Under the pieces are notes generated by a model, which was given only the letters and a program-made list of their open reading frames with translations, did no database searches and had not been told where the DNA came from. A stretch of DNA of 53,320 nt from the NCBI GenBank assembly GCA_023269635.1, contig JAHFPN010000003.1:1-53320 (forward strand). The letters are read 5' to 3'. This DNA is from Hyphomicrobiales bacterium (lineage in GTDB: Bacteria > Pseudomonadota > Alphaproteobacteria > Rhizobiales > Xanthobacteraceae). Positions 28,214-38,805 of the stretch are shown here, one piece after another. Position numbers and translations under genes: made by a program. Each line of letters opens with the position of its first letter. Position 1 is the stretch's first letter.

Positions 28214-29167
28214 CTAGAGCTTCCGCAGCGCCACTTCGTCCACCAAGTGGTTCTCGTTCTTGCTCAAGATCAGGCTCGCGCGCTGGCGCGTGGGCAGGAT
28301 GTTCTCGCGCAGGTTCAAGAGATTGATCCGCTGCCAGATCGAGGTCGCGGTCTCGACGGCTTCCTTCTCGCTCAGGATCGAATAGCGGTGGAAATAGGAG
28401 CGCGGATCGCGGAATGCGGTCTCGCACAGGCGCAGGAAGCGGTCCACGTACCAGCGCTCGAGCACCGCTTCGGCGGCGTCGAGATAGACCGAAAAGTCGA
28501 AGAAATCGGAGACGAACGGGATCGCCTTGCCGTCCTTCGGCGGCCGCCCGGCTTGCAGCACGTTCAAGCCCTCCACGATCAATATGTCCGGCCGGTCGAT
28601 TTCGATCGTCGAGCCCGGCACCACGTCATAGACGAGGTGGCTATAGACCGGCGCGCGCGCGGGCCGGCGGCCGGCCTTGACGTCGGAGAGGAAGCGCAGC
28701 AGCGCCGGCAGATCGTAGGACTCGGGGAATCCCTTCTTCTCCATCAAGCCTTCGCGCTGGAGCACGGCGTTCGGCAGCAGGAAGCCGTCGGTGGTGATGA
28801 GGTCGACCTTCGGCGTGTTCGGCCAGCGCGCCAGCAACGCTTGCAGCACGCGCGCGGTGGTGGACTTGCCGACTGCGACCGAGCCGCCGATGCCGATGAT
28901 GTAGGGAACCTTGGCGTCCTCGGTGCGGAGGAAGCGCTGCATCGCGCGAAACAGCTTCTGCGCCGCGGCCACGTAGAAGGCGAGCAGCCGCGACAACGGC
29001 AGATAGATCTCCTCCACCTCGCGCATGGAGAGCTGATCGTTGAAAGCCTTGAGCTCGCTGATCTCGCTCAAGGTGAGCGTCATCGGCGTATCCTCGCGCC
29101 GCGCCGCCCATTCGGCCCGCGAGAACACGTAGTAGGGCGAGAGCCCGTCGTCGGTGCGCTGTTCCAT
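28214..29167 (-). CDS. coaA: Type I pantothenate kinase
   Basis: A 317-residue P-loop kinase that phosphorylates pantothenate, the first and regulated step of coenzyme A synthesis. The Walker A motif is [17 protein letters not shown]. Further blocks are [13 protein letters not shown], the [19 protein letters not shown] substrate loop and [13 protein letters not shown]. The C terminus ([37 protein letters not shown]) is the family's own. ATG 29167 is 12 bp downstream of the hisE stop, so coaA closes the histidine cluster, as in many Rhizobiales. The stop lies 3 bp from the convergent hybrid kinase stop. Confidence 0.95.
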   Translation of the reverse strand: MEQRTDDGLSPYYVFSRAEWAARREDTPMTLTLSEISELKAFNDQLSMREVEEIYLPLSRLLAFYVAAAQKLFRAMQRFLRTEDAKVPYIIGIGGSVAVGKSTTARVLQALLARWPNTPKVDLITTDGFLLPNAVLQREGLMEKKGFPESYDLPALLRFLSDVKAGRRPARAPVYSHLVYDVVPGSTIEIDRPDILIVEGLNVLQAGRPPKDGKAIPFVSDFFDFSVYLDAAEAVLERWYVDRFLRLCETAFRDPRSYFHRYSILSEKEAVETATSIWQRINLLNLRENILPTRQRASLILSKNENHLVDEVALRKL

Positions 29168-29179
29168 GGTGGGTCCGGA

Positions 29180-29500
29180 TCAGCCCTTGGATCGCGACGC
29201 CTTCTCCTCGAGTCCGGAGCGCGCGGTGCGCCGCTCGAGTTCGGCGAGCACGTCGGCGAGCGCGACCCCCCGCGCCTCCAGAAGCACGACCAGATGGTAG
29301 AGCAGATCGGCGCTCTCGGCGACGAGCGCTTCGGGCTTGCCGGCAATGGCGGCGAGCGCGGTCTCCACCGCCTCCTCGCCGAGTTTCTTCGCGCATTTCT
29401 CGACGCCCTGGTCGAGGAGCTGCTTGGTATAGGACTTCTCGCCGCCGGCGCGGGCGCGCGCGGCCACGATTTTCGCGAGCTGTTCCAGGGTGAAAGCCAT
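29180..29500 (-). CDS. hisE: Phosphoribosyl-ATP pyrophosphatase
   Basis: A 106-residue MazG-like alpha-helical hydrolase for the second step of histidine synthesis (PR-ATP to PR-AMP). The metal-binding E-x-x-E/D helices are visible (KKLGEEAVETALAA, then LVAESADLLYHLVVLLEARG). The basic GGEKSYTKQLLDQGVEKCAKK segment matches HisE. It is a stand-alone enzyme, not fused to HisI, as usual in alphaproteobacteria. It lies 27 bp downstream of hisF. Confidence 0.93.
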   Translation of the reverse strand: MAFTLEQLAKIVAARARAGGEKSYTKQLLDQGVEKCAKKLGEEAVETALAAIAGKPEALVAESADLLYHLVVLLEARGVALADVLAELERRTARSGLEEKASRSKG

Positions 29501-29527
29501 GGCTTGCTCCCGGTCCCCGCGGCCCTA

Positions 29528-30304
29528 TCACGGATCGAGGCGGACCGGGAGGCCGGCCTTGGCCATGTGCCGCTTGGCTTCCGCGATGGTGAATTCGCCG
29601 AAATGGAAGATCGAAGCCGCCAGCACGGCGGTGGCATGGCCGTCGCGGATGCCTTCGACCAGGTGGTCGAGCGTGCCGACGCCGCCGGAGGCGATCACCG
29701 GGACTGGCACTGCGTCCGCGATCGCGCGCGTGAGCGCGATGTCGTAGCCAGCCTTGGTGCCGTCGCGATCCATCGACGTGAGCAGGATTTCGCCGGCACC
29801 GAGCGACACCACTTCCTTGGCGTAGGCGAGCACATCGAGCCCGGTGGCTTTGCGGCCGCCGTGGGTGAAGATCTCCCAGCGGTCGCGCTCGCCCGGCTTG
29901 GATGCTTTCTTGGCGTCGATCGCGACTACGATGCACTGCTCGCCGAATTTCTCGGCGGCTTCCCGGACGAAGGCGCGATCTTGAACCGCCGCGGTGTTGA
30001 TCGAAACCTTGTCGGCGCCCGAAGCGAGCAGCGTCCGCACGTCCTCGATCGTGCGCACGCCGCCGCCGACGGTGAGCGGCATGAAGCAGGCCTCGGCGGT
30101 GCGCGTCACCACGTCGAGCAGAATCGCGCGCTCCTCGTGGCTCGCGGTGATGTCGAGAAAGCAGAGCTCGTCGGCGCCGGCCGCGTCATAGGCCTTGGCT
30201 GCCTCCACCGGATCGCCGGCGTCGCGCAAGTCCACGAAGCGGACGCCTTTCACCACGCGGCCGTCCTTGACGTCGAGGCAGGGGATGACGCGGACCTTGA
30301 ACAT
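29528..30304 (-). CDS. hisF: Imidazole glycerol phosphate synthase cyclase subunit
   Basis: A 258-residue TIM barrel that, with HisH, converts PRFAR and glutamine-derived ammonia to IGP and AICAR. The N-terminal catalytic Asp is in [15 protein letters not shown]; the second is in [14 protein letters not shown]. Phosphate-binding blocks ([26 protein letters not shown]) are intact. The start is one base after the hisA stop, so coupling with hisA is likely. Confidence 0.96.
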   Translation of the reverse strand: MFKVRVIPCLDVKDGRVVKGVRFVDLRDAGDPVEAAKAYDAAGADELCFLDITASHEERAILLDVVTRTAEACFMPLTVGGGVRTIEDVRTLLASGADKVSINTAAVQDRAFVREAAEKFGEQCIVVAIDAKKASKPGERDRWEIFTHGGRKATGLDVLAYAKEVVSLGAGEILLTSMDRDGTKAGYDIALTRAIADAVPVPVIASGGVGTLDHLVEGIRDGHATAVLAASIFHFGEFTIAEAKRHMAKAGLPVRLDP

Positions 30305-30305
30305 C

Positions 30306-31043
30306 TCAGGCCGCCTTGGCCGAGCGGATCAGCGCGAGCGCGGCCTTGGCGTCGAGCCTTCCGTCATAGAGCGCGCGGCCGGCGATGGCACCGGCGAGCT
30401 TTTTCGCCCGCGGCTGCAAGAGCGCACGCACGTCCTCGATCGACGCAAGCCCGCCGGAAGCGATCACTGGAATCCTCACGGAATCCGCCAGCGCGATCGT
30501 GGCGTCGAGATTCAGGCCCTTGAGCATGCCGTCGCGCTCCACATCGGTGTGAACGATAAACGCTACGCCCGCATCCTCGAAACGCTGTGCGAGCTCGACG
30601 ACGCCGAGCTCGGTCTTCTCGGCCCAGCCGGACACGGCGACCTTGCCGGCGCGCGCGTCGATACCGACCGCAATCTTGCCGGGAAATTTCCGCGCCGCAT
30701 CCTTGACGAGCGCAGGATCGCGCACCGCGGCGGTGCCGAAGATCACGCGCGCGACGCCCTCGGAAAGCCATGCCTCGACGGCGGCGAGGGAACGGATGCC
30801 GCCGCCGAGCTGGGCCGGAATTTTCACGGCCTTCAGGATCGCTCCGACCGCGAGCGCGTTCACCGGCTTGCCGGCGAAGGCGCCATCGAGATCGACGAGA
30901 TGCAGCCATTGGAAGCCGAGCGATTCGAACGCGCGCGCCTGCGCCGCCGGATCGCGGTTGAAGACGGTCGCGCGCGCCATGTCGCCCTGTTGCAGGCGCA
31001 CGGCTTCGCCGTTCTTGAGATCGATCGCGGGAAACAGGATCAC
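30306..31043 (-). CDS. hisA: ProFAR isomerase
   Basis: A 245-residue TIM barrel catalysing the Amadori isomerisation of ProFAR to PRFAR. The first strand ([21 protein letters not shown]) holds the catalytic Asp. [19 protein letters not shown] provides the second, and the phosphate loops ([26 protein letters not shown]) are present. It starts with GTG inside a GTGA overlap with the hisH stop, which indicates translational coupling in the hisH-hisA-hisF run. Confidence 0.96.
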   Translation of the reverse strand: MILFPAIDLKNGEAVRLQQGDMARATVFNRDPAAQARAFESLGFQWLHLVDLDGAFAGKPVNALAVGAILKAVKIPAQLGGGIRSLAAVEAWLSEGVARVIFGTAAVRDPALVKDAARKFPGKIAVGIDARAGKVAVSGWAEKTELGVVELAQRFEDAGVAFIVHTDVERDGMLKGLNLDATIALADSVRIPVIASGGLASIEDVRALLQPRAKKLAGAIAGRALYDGRLDAKAALALIRSAKAA

Positions 31044-31690
31044 GGCTTCCAGCGCAGAAAATTTGCCAAGAGCGCGAGCCCCAGCTTCTGGCTCTTCTCC
31101 GGGTGGAACTGCGTCCCCGCGATATTCGCGCGCGCGACCGCGGCCGTGACCGGTCCGCCATAGTCGGCGTCGGCCACGAGGTCGTCGCGGTCCGTCGGCT
31201 CGAGCTGATAGGAGTGCACGAAATAGGCGTGCAGGCCCTCAGGCCCGAGTGGAATTCCGGCGAACAGCGCGTGCGCTTTCCGCGCGGTGAGCGTGTTCCA
31301 GCCCATGTGCGGAATCTTGAGGCCGGGATCGGACGGCGCGATTCGATCCACCTCGCCCTTGATCCAACCGAGGCCTTCGGTAACGCCGTGCTCGCGGCCG
31401 CGCTCGGCGAGCAACTGCATGCCGACGCAGATGCCGAGAAACGGCCGGCCTTTCTTACGCACCGCTTCGGTCATGGCTTCGACCATGCCGGGCACGGCGT
31501 CGAGGCCGCGCTTGCAGTCGGCGAAGGCGCCGACGCCGGGTAGCACCACGCGCTCGGCGCGCGCGACGGTTTCCGGCTCGCGCGTGACCAGGATCGGCTC
31601 ATTCGACCCGCCCTCGCGCGCGGCGCGCTCGAGCGCCTTGGCCGCCGAGTGCAGGTTGCCGGAGCCGTAATCGACCACCGCGACCGTCAT
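31040..31690 (-). CDS. hisH: Imidazole glycerol phosphate synthase glutamine amidotransferase subunit
   Basis: A 216-residue class I glutaminase supplying ammonia to HisF. The nucleophile Cys is in [15 protein letters not shown], with the His/Glu pair in [14 protein letters not shown]. The N terminus ([22 protein letters not shown]) is the standard start. Its ATG overlaps the stop of the DUF2628 gene by four bases, and its own stop overlaps the hisA start. Confidence 0.96.
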   Translation of the reverse strand: MTVAVVDYGSGNLHSAAKALERAAREGGSNEPILVTREPETVARAERVVLPGVGAFADCKRGLDAVPGMVEAMTEAVRKKGRPFLGICVGMQLLAERGREHGVTEGLGWIKGEVDRIAPSDPGLKIPHMGWNTLTARKAHALFAGIPLGPEGLHAYFVHSYQLEPTDRDDLVADADYGGPVTAAVARANIAGTQFHPEKSQKLGLALLANFLRWKP

Positions 31691-32172
31691 CGGCCCGCTC
31701 CCGGTTCCGGAAACAGGCCCAACACTGAAGAGGGCTGCATCGGCGGCATCGGCTTCGCCGCCAGCGGCACTTGCGGCGGCGGTGCCGCGACCTCCTTCTC
31801 CCAGGCGGCGAAGAAGCGCCGCTCGGCGATCTCGCTGTCTTCGGCGATCACAACGCCCGCCTCACGCAAGCCCGTGTGGATGAGCTTGCGGCGGCGCAGC
31901 GCGGCCGCCTCGAACGCCAGCAACAGCGACGGCAGGACAATCGCACCCGCGATCAGCGATCGGTTGAGATCGAACGCCACGACAGCGGCGGAGAGCGCGA
32001 AAAACAGGACCAACCAGAGCACGAGCCCGAGCCACAAGGCGTGCCAGATCAGCCAGAGCGGCCCGAGGAAGAGCGCGGCCCAAGAGAATTTCTCGCGCAG
32101 GAAGACGACCCGCTCGGCGTCCTGAAGCGTGCGCGCCCCGAGCCCGCCCGGCTCGAACACGAGGAAGACCAT
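31687..32172 (-). CDS. DUF2628 membrane protein in the his operon
   Basis: A 161-residue DUF2628-family protein. Hydrophobic segments lie at about 28-50 and 54-88 ([39 protein letters not shown], then [15 protein letters not shown]), and the C-terminal third is soluble and Pro-rich ([21 protein letters not shown]). The function is unknown. It sits between hisB and hisH and overlaps hisH by four bases; this insertion is common in Rhizobiales and is not evidence for a histidine role. ATG 32172 has GGAGG five bases upstream, made from sequence just after the hisB stop; a GTG directly before it is less likely. Confidence 0.85.
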   Translation of the reverse strand: MVFLVFEPGGLGARTLQDAERVVFLREKFSWAALFLGPLWLIWHALWLGLVLWLVLFFALSAAVVAFDLNRSLIAGAIVLPSLLLAFEAAALRRRKLIHTGLREAGVVIAEDSEIAERRFFAAWEKEVAAPPPQVPLAAKPMPPMQPSSVLGLFPEPGAGR

Positions 32173-32184
32173 CACTGCCTCCGT

Positions 32185-32775
32185 TCAGCCGAGGCTGCCC
32201 TTGGTCGAGGGAATCTCGCCCGCGGCCCGCGCGTCGAGCGTCGTCGCCGCCCGCAGCGCACGCGCGAGTCCCTTGAAGCAGCTCTCGGCCACGTGGTGCG
32301 CGTTGTCGCCATAGAGCGTCGCCACGTGCAGCGTGATCCCGGCGTTCGCGGCGAAGGCCTGGAAGAACTCGCGCACCAGATCGACGTCGAATTCGCCGAT
32401 CTTGTCGCGCGGGAACTCGACCTTGAACACCAGCACGGCGCGCCCGGAAATGTCGATCGCCACCCGCGTCAGCGCCTCGTCCATGGGTATATGCACGTCG
32501 GCATAGCGCACGATCCCGCGCATGTCGCCGAGCGCCTGCTTCACCGCCTGGCCGAGCACGATGCCGACGTCCTCGGTGGTGTGATGCTGGTCGACGTGCA
32601 GGTCGCCCTTGGCCTTGACCTTGATGTCGACGCGCGAGTGGCGCGCGAGCAACTCGAGCATGTGGTCGAGGAAGCCGATCCCGGTCGAAATCTCCGCGCC
32701 GCCGGCGCCGTCGAGGTTGACCTCGACCGCGACCTCGGTCTCCTTGGTGGCGCGGGTGACCTTGCCCGTGCGCAT
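32185..32775 (-). CDS. hisB: Imidazoleglycerol-phosphate dehydratase
   Basis: A 196-residue Mn-dependent dehydratase, the sixth step of histidine synthesis. Metal-binding His motifs are intact ([56 protein letters not shown]). It is monofunctional, without the phosphatase domain of the enterobacterial HisB. ATG 32775 (MRTGKVTR) begins the conserved sequence; the frame is open upstream but unsupported. It is the first gene of the hisB-DUF2628-hisH-hisA-hisF-hisE-coaA unit and diverges from hslV across 136 bp. Confidence 0.95.
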   Translation of the reverse strand: MRTGKVTRATKETEVAVEVNLDGAGGAEISTGIGFLDHMLELLARHSRVDIKVKAKGDLHVDQHHTTEDVGIVLGQAVKQALGDMRGIVRYADVHIPMDEALTRVAIDISGRAVLVFKVEFPRDKIGEFDVDLVREFFQAFAANAGITLHVATLYGDNAHHVAESCFKGLARALRAATTLDARAAGEIPSTKGSLG

Positions 32776-32874
32776 CGAAAACTCCAACCCTAAGCTCCAA
32801 GAGCGGCGGCGCCGCCTTCTACCAGCAACACAAGCCCGGCGCCACAAGACGCCAGGGGAGCATTCCGATATGGT

Positions 32875-32901
32875 TTGCGAAACGCGCGCGAGCACCTAGA
32901 T
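32875..32901 (+). promoter_or_regulatory. Possible sigma-32-like promoter of hslVU
   Basis: TTG (within TTTGCGA) and CTAGAT are separated by 18 bases, close to the dnaK promoter candidate in both sequence and spacing. The -10-like element ends only 10 bases before the hslV ATG, so a transcript from here would be nearly leaderless, and no clear Shine-Dalgarno is visible. The fit is weaker than for dnaK. Confidence 0.3.
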
Positions 32902-32911
32902 AGAACCCACA

Positions 32912-33457
32912 ATGTCGAACCCTGAAAGCTTCCACGGCACCACCATTCTGTCGGTGCGCAAGGGCGGCAAGGTCGCGATCGGCGGCGACGGCCAGGTCTC
33001 CTTCGGCCCGACCATCGTCAAGGCCAACGCCAAGAAAGTGCGCCGGCTCGGCGACGGCCACGTGATCGGCGGCTTCGCGGGCGCCACCGCCGACGCGCTC
33101 ACGCTGTTCGACCGGCTCGAGCAGAAGCTCGAGCAGCACAAGGGCCAGCTGGCGCGCGCCTGCGTCGAGCTCGCCAAGGATTGGCGCACCGACCGCTATC
33201 TCCGCCGACTCGACGCCATGATGATCGTCGCCGACCAGGACGTGACGCTGTTGCTCGCCGGCACCGGCGATGTCTTGGAGCCCGAGAACGGGATCGCCGG
33301 AATCGGCTCGGGCGGGCCCTATGCGCTCGCCGCCTCGCGCGCGCTCGTCGACAGCAAGCTCGACGCCGAGGCGATCGTGCGCCGCGCGCTCGATATCGCC
33401 GCCGATATCTGCGTCTATACCAACCGCAACGTGGTCGTGGAGACCATCGGATCGTGA
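32912..33457 (+). CDS. hslV: ATP-dependent protease subunit HslV
   Basis: A 181-residue proteasome-beta-like peptidase that forms the HslVU chamber. The mature enzyme begins at the Thr nucleophile after removal of a nine-residue propeptide (MSNPESFHG, then [23 protein letters not shown]). Typical blocks follow ([72 protein letters not shown]). The stop lies two bases before the hslU ATG, giving one operon. Confidence 0.96.
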   Translation: MSNPESFHGTTILSVRKGGKVAIGGDGQVSFGPTIVKANAKKVRRLGDGHVIGGFAGATADALTLFDRLEQKLEQHKGQLARACVELAKDWRTDRYLRRLDAMMIVADQDVTLLLAGTGDVLEPENGIAGIGSGGPYALAASRALVDSKLDAEAIVRRALDIAADICVYTNRNVVVETIGS

Positions 33458-33459
33458 GC

Positions 33460-34794
33460 ATGAATGTGAATTTTCGCGAACCGAAGATTTCGAGCTTCTC
33501 GCCGCGCGAGATCGTCTCGGAACTCGATCGCTATATCGTCGGCCAGAAGGACGCCAAGCGCGCGGTCGCGATCGCGCTCAGGAATCGCTGGCGCCGGCTG
33601 CAGCTCGACGACAAGCTGCGCGAGGAAGTGCTGCCCAAGAACATCCTGATGATCGGTCCGACCGGCGTCGGCAAGACCGAGATTTCGCGCCGGCTCGCCA
33701 GGCTCGCGGGCGCGCCTTTTCTGAAAGTGGAGGCTACCAAGTTCACCGAGGTCGGCTATGTCGGCCGCGATGTGGATTCGATCGTGCGCGATCTCGTGGA
33801 GGTCGGCATCGCCTTGCTGCGCGAGAGCAAGCGCCGCGACGTGCAGGCCAAGGCGCAACTGAACGCCGAGGAGCGCGTGCTCGATGCGCTGGTCGGACAG
33901 AACGCGAGCTTGGCGACGCGCGATTCATTTCGCAAGCGCCTGCGCGCGGGCGAGCTCAACGACAAGGAAGTCGAGGTCGAGGTCGCGGCCGGCACATCCG
34001 GCATGCCCATGTTCGAAATCCCCGGCATGCCGGGCGCGCAGATGGGCGCGATCTCGCTCGGCGACATTTTCGGCAAGGCGCTCGGCGGCCGCACCAAGCC
34101 GCGCCGGGTCACCGTGCAGGAAGCGCATCCGCTCCTGCTGGCGGAAGAATCCGACAAGCTCCTCGACCAGGAGGCGCTGGTGCGGGAAGCGATCCGGGCA
34201 GTGGAGAACAACGGCATCGTGTTCCTGGACGAGATCGACAAAATTTGCGGACGCGAGGGCCTGCGCGGCGCCGACGTGAGCCGCGAGGGCGTGCAGCGCG
34301 ACCTGCTGCCGCTCTTGGAGGGCACCACGGTCTCCACGAAGTACGGACCCGTGAAGACCGACCACGTGCTGTTCATCGCCTCGGGCGCGTTCCACGTGGC
34401 CAAGCCCGCCGACCTCCTGCCCGAGCTGCAGGGACGGCTGCCGATCCGGGTCGAGCTCAATCCGCTCACCCGTGACGACTTCCGCCGCATCCTCACCGAG
34501 ACCGAGGCAAGCCTGATCAAGCAGTCGGTCGCGCTCATGCAGACCGAGAATGTCGAGCTCGTGTTCACGGAGGACGCGATCGACGCGATCGCCGACGTCG
34601 CGGCGGAGGTCAATACGCGGCTCGAGAACATCGGCGCGCGGCGGCTGCAGACGGTGATCGAACGCGTGCTCGACGAGATCAGCTTCTCGGCGCCGGACAA
34701 GGCCGGCGGCCGTTTCGAGATCGACGGCAACTACGTGCGCGCCCAGGTCGCAGATCTGGCGAGAAACACGGATCTGTCGCGCTACATTCTCTGA
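33460..34794 (+). CDS. hslU: ATP-dependent protease ATPase subunit HslU
   Basis: A 444-residue AAA+ unfoldase partner of HslV. The N terminus ([34 protein letters not shown]) and Walker A ([16 protein letters not shown]) are followed by the [20 protein letters not shown] pore region. The I-domain insertion (about 110-230), Walker B ([12 protein letters not shown]) and the C-terminal tail ending SRYIL, which docks into HslV, are all present. A GTG at 33454 is an alternative start. The last 13 bp overlap the convergent Smr gene. Confidence 0.96.
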   Translation: MNVNFREPKISSFSPREIVSELDRYIVGQKDAKRAVAIALRNRWRRLQLDDKLREEVLPKNILMIGPTGVGKTEISRRLARLAGAPFLKVEATKFTEVGYVGRDVDSIVRDLVEVGIALLRESKRRDVQAKAQLNAEERVLDALVGQNASLATRDSFRKRLRAGELNDKEVEVEVAAGTSGMPMFEIPGMPGAQMGAISLGDIFGKALGGRTKPRRVTVQEAHPLLLAEESDKLLDQEALVREAIRAVENNGIVFLDEIDKICGREGLRGADVSREGVQRDLLPLLEGTTVSTKYGPVKTDHVLFIASGAFHVAKPADLLPELQGRLPIRVELNPLTRDDFRRILTETEASLIKQSVALMQTENVELVFTEDAIDAIADVAAEVNTRLENIGARRLQTVIERVLDEISFSAPDKAGGRFEIDGNYVRAQVADLARNTDLSRYIL

Positions 34795-35348
34795 CCGCGC
34801 CGGACCCGGACATAGAGCGCGCCGGCACCGCCATGGCCGGGGCCGGCCTCGCTGAATCCGATCACCAACGGCCTCAGCTCCGGCAGCGCGAGCCAAAGCG
34901 GCACTTGTCGGCGCAAGATCCCGCGCTCCTCGCCGAACCGCTCCGCCGCCTCCCGGCCCTTGCCGGTGATCACGAGCGCGAGGCCGATGCCCCGGCTTTG
35001 AGCGGATTTCAGGAAGGATTCCAGCCGCGCACGCGCCGCGGCCTGGGTCATGCCGTGCAGATCGAGGCGCGCCTCGATCGCCATGGTGCCGCGGCCAAGC
35101 CTTTGCTTGAGCCGCCGGTCGATCGGCGCGAGCGCGGGCGAAAGCGGCCGTGGTTTCGGCAACGGAGCCGACGGGCGCGCAGGCGCCGCAGCCTTGCGCT
35201 CGACGCGCGGCTTCTCGTCCGGAACGGCAGCGGATTCGACCGAAGCCGCGCGCCGGCGTAGTGGTGCCACCGACTCGGTGATCTTCCCCCACAGCTCGTG
35301 GTCCTCGCGGCTCAAGCCTTCGCCCTTGCCGCCCTTTCGCCGGCTCAC
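34782..35348 (-). CDS. Smr-domain protein
   Basis: A 188-residue protein with a disordered basic/Pro-Ala N terminus (about 1-85) and a C-terminal Smr domain. The domain motifs [15 protein letters not shown] and [14 protein letters not shown] are intact; Smr domains nick DNA or cleave RNA. The target here is unknown. It starts with GTG 35348 in a GTGA overlap with the mltA stop, so it is translated with mltA. This Tim44-like, mltA, smr order is usual in Rhizobiales. Confidence 0.9.
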   Translation of the reverse strand: MSRRKGGKGEGLSREDHELWGKITESVAPLRRRAASVESAAVPDEKPRVERKAAAPARPSAPLPKPRPLSPALAPIDRRLKQRLGRGTMAIEARLDLHGMTQAAARARLESFLKSAQSRGIGLALVITGKGREAAERFGEERGILRRQVPLWLALPELRPLVIGFSEAGPGHGGAGALYVRVRRGQRM

Positions 35349-36595
35349 GGCTTCGGCCTCGGCGGGGGCAGCGGCGTCGCTTCGGCGCCGAGCGCCGGAT
35401 CGATCGCGCGCGGCACCAGTATGTAAAAGCGGCCTGCGTGCCGCAGCCGGCCGGCGATCGTGCCGGCATCGACCCCGGCGCCGAAATAGATATCGGCGCG
35501 CGCCGGACCGACGATCGCCGAGCCGGTGTCCTGCGCCACCATCAGCCGGCGGAACGGCGTCAGCGCCTGCTCGCTCTCGAGCGGCAGCTCGGCCTCGATC
35601 CAGAACGGCGTGCCGAGGCTGTGGATCGCCCGATCGACGGCGATCGAGCGCTCGCGGGTGAGCGGCAAGCCTTGCGCGCCGACCGCCTCGGCATCGGCCG
35701 GGAGCTCGATGACCTCGCGGAAGAAGATGAAGGACTTGTTCATCCGCATGATCTCGCGGCCCTCCTCCGGGACTTCCGTGAGATAGGTGCGGATCTTGTC
35801 CATCGTCATCTCGCTGCGCGGAACGATGCCGCGATCGGCGAGCACGCGTCCGACCGGCAGATAGGTGTGGCCGTTATGGGCCGCGTAGTTGATGCGGAGG
35901 ATCTTTCCGTCGTCGAGCCGGATGCGCGCCGAACCCTGGATGTGGATGAAGAAGGCGTCGATCGGATCGCGCAGCCAGCAGATTTCGAGGCCGCGGTCCT
36001 TGAGTGCGCCGTCCTCGATGGCGGCGCGGTCGTGATAAGGCACGAACTTCTTCTTCGCGCGGTGGCCGATCTTGCCGCGATTGGGAAAGCCGACGGCGGC
36101 GCGTTTGGGCTTTTGCGCCACAAGCTCCGCCGGTTGGCGGTAGATCGGGACCGTGAACCCCTCCTCGGGCGTGCGCCGGCCTTCGACCTCGGGCTCGTAA
36201 TAACCGGTGATGAAACCATCGCGTTCGCCGAGCTTGGAGATGCGCACCGGCCGGAACGCCTGTTCGAAGAAGCGCCGAGCGCTTAAGGACCCGAGCGTGC
36301 CGCGCAGCTCGGAGGCAAGCTCGCACGCCTCGCGCAGCGGCTCGTCGATCGGCCGCGGCTCGCGCCGCGTGCGCCCGGCATCACGCCGCTCTCCGGCCTT
36401 CAGCACCGCGACGCAGCTCGCTCGGAACGCCGCGAGCGCCGCGAGGTGATCCTCGGCCGTCCAGCGGTCGAGCTGCTCGAAGGCGACCGGCTCGAGCTCG
36501 GTTTCCGGAATTCGCAACGGCTCGGCGGTGGCGGCCGCGGCGGCAAGCCAAGCCAGAACGCCGACGCCAGCCGCAAACCCGCTGAGCCTCGTCAT
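35345..36595 (-). CDS. mltA: Membrane-bound lytic murein transglycosylase A
   Basis: A 416-residue peptidoglycan lytic transglycosylase. A signal sequence (residues 5-28) precedes the MltA barrel ([68 protein letters not shown]). The 3D domain has the catalytic Asp block [24 protein letters not shown]. No lipobox Cys is visible, so unlike E. coli MltA it may be soluble periplasmic or cleaved by signal peptidase I. ATG 36595 has GAGGA six bases upstream and lies 8 bp after the Tim44-like stop. Confidence 0.93.
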   Translation of the reverse strand: MTRLSGFAAGVGVLAWLAAAAATAEPLRIPETELEPVAFEQLDRWTAEDHLAALAAFRASCVAVLKAGERRDAGRTRREPRPIDEPLREACELASELRGTLGSLSARRFFEQAFRPVRISKLGERDGFITGYYEPEVEGRRTPEEGFTVPIYRQPAELVAQKPKRAAVGFPNRGKIGHRAKKKFVPYHDRAAIEDGALKDRGLEICWLRDPIDAFFIHIQGSARIRLDDGKILRINYAAHNGHTYLPVGRVLADRGIVPRSEMTMDKIRTYLTEVPEEGREIMRMNKSFIFFREVIELPADAEAVGAQGLPLTRERSIAVDRAIHSLGTPFWIEAELPLESEQALTPFRRLMVAQDTGSAIVGPARADIYFGAGVDAGTIAGRLRHAGRFYILVPRAIDPALGAEATPLPPPRPKP

Positions 36596-36603
36596 CCACG
36601 TCC

Positions 36604-37311
36604 TCAGGCGGCTTCGGTCGCGACCAGTTTCCAATTGGGATCGCGCGAGCCGACCTCGCGCGCGAAGGTCCAGATGTCGGTGACATCGGTGACCCGGTCG
36701 GGGCTGCCGTCCACGACCTCGCCGGCACGGTTGCGGGTGACGGAAACGAGCTGCGAGATGAACTTGACCGTGATCTGCACGGTCCGGCCCTTGAGCTCGG
36801 CCGCGGTAATATCGGCCTTCTCGATCGCGACGAAGCGGGTTTCCATCTTCTCGCCGCGGCTTTCGCGCTCGGAGATCGCCGCGGAGAAACCCTCGAACAC
36901 GTCCTTGGCGAGCAAGTTCTTCAGGAGCTTTCGGTCGCCCTCGGCGAAGGCAGTCACGATCATCTCGTAGGCGGCCTTGGCGCCGGACAGGAAGTGTCCG
37001 GCGTCGAATTCGCGCTCCTGCGCGGCGATCGCGTCGAGCCCGGCGGCCAACGCCGAACCCGGCTCGGCAATCCCGGCCCAGCGCTCAGCCGCGGCCGGCG
37101 CCGGCTCGCCCTCGCGGGCGGGCGGCGGCACCGGGCGCCCGGGCAGCGTCACCACCTTGTCGCGGGCATTGCCGGTCTTCGCCGCGTCCGGCGCCGAGAA
37201 CGGATCATAGGGCGGACGCTCGCGGCCGGTGCGGCTGCCAAGCACACTGCGCAGCCGCGCGAAGATGAAGATCGCGAGCGCGAGAAAGATGATCGTGTAG
37301 AGGTCGAACAC
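36604..37311 (-). CDS. Tim44-like domain membrane protein
   Basis: A 235-residue protein with an N-terminal membrane anchor ([21 protein letters not shown]), a Pro-rich linker (about 30-85) and a C-terminal Tim44-like domain ([40 protein letters not shown] to [23 protein letters not shown]). Alphaproteobacterial members (TimA) are relatives of the mitochondrial import motor subunit; their role in bacteria is not established. It starts with GTG 37311, with AGGAT five bases upstream. It is divergent from secB, a pairing conserved in Rhizobiales, across 267 bp. Confidence 0.92.
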   Translation of the reverse strand: MFDLYTIIFLALAIFIFARLRSVLGSRTGRERPPYDPFSAPDAAKTGNARDKVVTLPGRPVPPPAREGEPAPAAAERWAGIAEPGSALAAGLDAIAAQEREFDAGHFLSGAKAAYEMIVTAFAEGDRKLLKNLLAKDVFEGFSAAISERESRGEKMETRFVAIEKADITAAELKGRTVQITVKFISQLVSVTRNRAGEVVDGSPDRVTDVTDIWTFAREVGSRDPNWKLVATEAA

Positions 37312-37578
37312 GGGTATCCTGCGTCCAGCCGATCAGTTGCCAATCCGCCCAACTTGGGCGTCCGCCGGCCCTCGGCCCTCATATGGGGGCCCGACGCCGC
37401 CTCACCAAGTCGCAGGCGGCGCTCCCTGGAGCGGAAGTTAGACGATCCGGAGCGGCGCGCCAACCGACGCGGAAGCCCCGCCGACCGGCGATTCTTGTGC
37501 GCTCCGGGCCACCATGGTAGCGACTGCGGCCCGCCGCGGCCAACCGCAGCGGGCTCGCTGGGGTGCGCGGAGACAACG

Positions 37579-38064
37579 ATGACCAACGGCAACGGCGGGC
37601 CCGCTCAGTCCAAGCCGCCAGCAGCGGCCTCGCTCGCGGTGCTCGGGCAATACATCAAGGATTTCTCGTTCGAGAATCCGAGCGCCCCGCGCTCGCTCAC
37701 CCAGCTCACCAAGCCGCCGCAAATCAATCTCCAGATCAACGTCAACGCCAAGCCGCTGTCCGACACCGACTACGAGGTCGAACTCAAGGTCGAAGGCAAG
37801 GCTGACAACGAGGGCACGCTGCTGTTCCACGTGGACCTCGTCTATGGCGGCGTGTTCCGCGTGCAGAACGTGCCGACCGAGAACATCCATCCCTTGGTCT
37901 TGATCGAGTGTCCGCGGCTGTTGTTTCCGTTCGCGCGGCAAATCATCAGCGACGCCGTGTCGGCGGGCGGCTTTCCGCCGCTCTTGCTCGAGCCCGTGGA
38001 CTTCGCCGCGCTCTACCGCCAACGCGCCGCCCAGGCGCAGCCGCAGGCGCCGCAGACCGCCTGA
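37579..38064 (+). CDS. secB: Protein-export chaperone SecB
   Basis: A 161-residue tetrameric chaperone that holds preproteins unfolded and hands them to SecA. The family blocks are [110 protein letters not shown] 37579 follows CGGAGA. The frame is open far upstream but that region is antisense to the Tim44-like gene or intergenic. It ends 8 bp from the convergent dnaQ stop. Confidence 0.96.
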   Translation: MTNGNGGPAQSKPPAAASLAVLGQYIKDFSFENPSAPRSLTQLTKPPQINLQINVNAKPLSDTDYEVELKVEGKADNEGTLLFHVDLVYGGVFRVQNVPTENIHPLVLIECPRLLFPFARQIISDAVSAGGFPPLLLEPVDFAALYRQRAAQAQPQAPQTA

Positions 38065-38072
38065 GAGCGGGT

Positions 38073-38786
38073 TCAGCCGCCGCTTTTTTCGCCCTCGTCG
38101 GACGACTGATAGTCGCGCCAGATCGCGGCCGGTCCGAGATTCGTGATGAATGCCCGGTGCGCGGCCCGCTCTTCGTCGGTCAGATGAACGACGCGGGCGG
38201 CGGCGCGGCGGCGCGTGGCTGCGACCGCCGCGCGGCGCGCGATTACCACTTCCTCGCCGAGGCCGAGGCGCGCCTGCCGGCCGCCGACCAGCTCGGCATA
38301 AACCTCGGCCAAGAGCTCGGCATCGAGCAGCGCGCCATGCTTGCTGCGGCGCGAATTGTCGATGCCATAGCGGGCGCAAAGATCGTCGAGCCGGTTCGGC
38401 CCGCCCGGGTGGCGGCGGCGCGCCAGCGTCAGCGTATCCACCACGCGTTCGCGCGGAATCGCCGGCCGGCCGACCCGCTCGAGCTCGGCGTTCAGGAACG
38501 CGAGATCGAAGCCCGCATTGTGGATGACGAGCGTGGTCTCGCTGAGAAAGGATAGGAAGTCCTCGATCACCTCGGCGAAGAGCGGCTTGTCGACGAGGAA
38601 CGCGGCGCTCAAGCCGTGCACCGCCTCGGCCTCGCGCGGCATGTCGCGCTCGGGATTGAGATAGGTCTGATAGGTGGCGCCGCTCGGAATGCGGTTCACG
38701 AGCTCGATGCAGCCGATCTCGACCACGCGGTGACCCGCGAAGGGGTCGAGGCCGGTGGTCTCGGTGTCGAGCACGATTTCGCGCAT
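38073..38786 (-). CDS. dnaQ: DNA polymerase III epsilon subunit
   Basis: A 237-residue DEDD-type 3'-5' proofreading exonuclease. Exo I is REIVLDTETTGLDPF, Exo II lies in TTLVIHNAGFDLAFLNAEL, and Exo III is SKHGALLDAELLAEVYAEL, with the conserved His. The C-terminal ~45 residues bind the polymerase and are Ala/Arg-rich. ATG 38786 is chosen by homology; the frame is open upstream. It lies 19 bp downstream of coaE and ends the ppsR-maf-aroE-coaE-dnaQ string, a conserved group next to alphaproteobacterial origins. Confidence 0.95.
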   Translation of the reverse strand: MREIVLDTETTGLDPFAGHRVVEIGCIELVNRIPSGATYQTYLNPERDMPREAEAVHGLSAAFLVDKPLFAEVIEDFLSFLSETTLVIHNAGFDLAFLNAELERVGRPAIPRERVVDTLTLARRRHPGGPNRLDDLCARYGIDNSRRSKHGALLDAELLAEVYAELVGGRQARLGLGEEVVIARRAAVAATRRRAAARVVHLTDEERAAHRAFITNLGPAAIWRDYQSSDEGEKSGG

Positions 38787-38805
38787 GGCGCCTGGTTCCC
38801 TTCCC

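Noticed and set aside
28247-30523. A 758-residue plus-strand open frame across coaA-hisE-hisF
   Set aside because: It is antisense to three conserved enzymes with intact catalytic motifs, and has no ribosome site or domain of its own.
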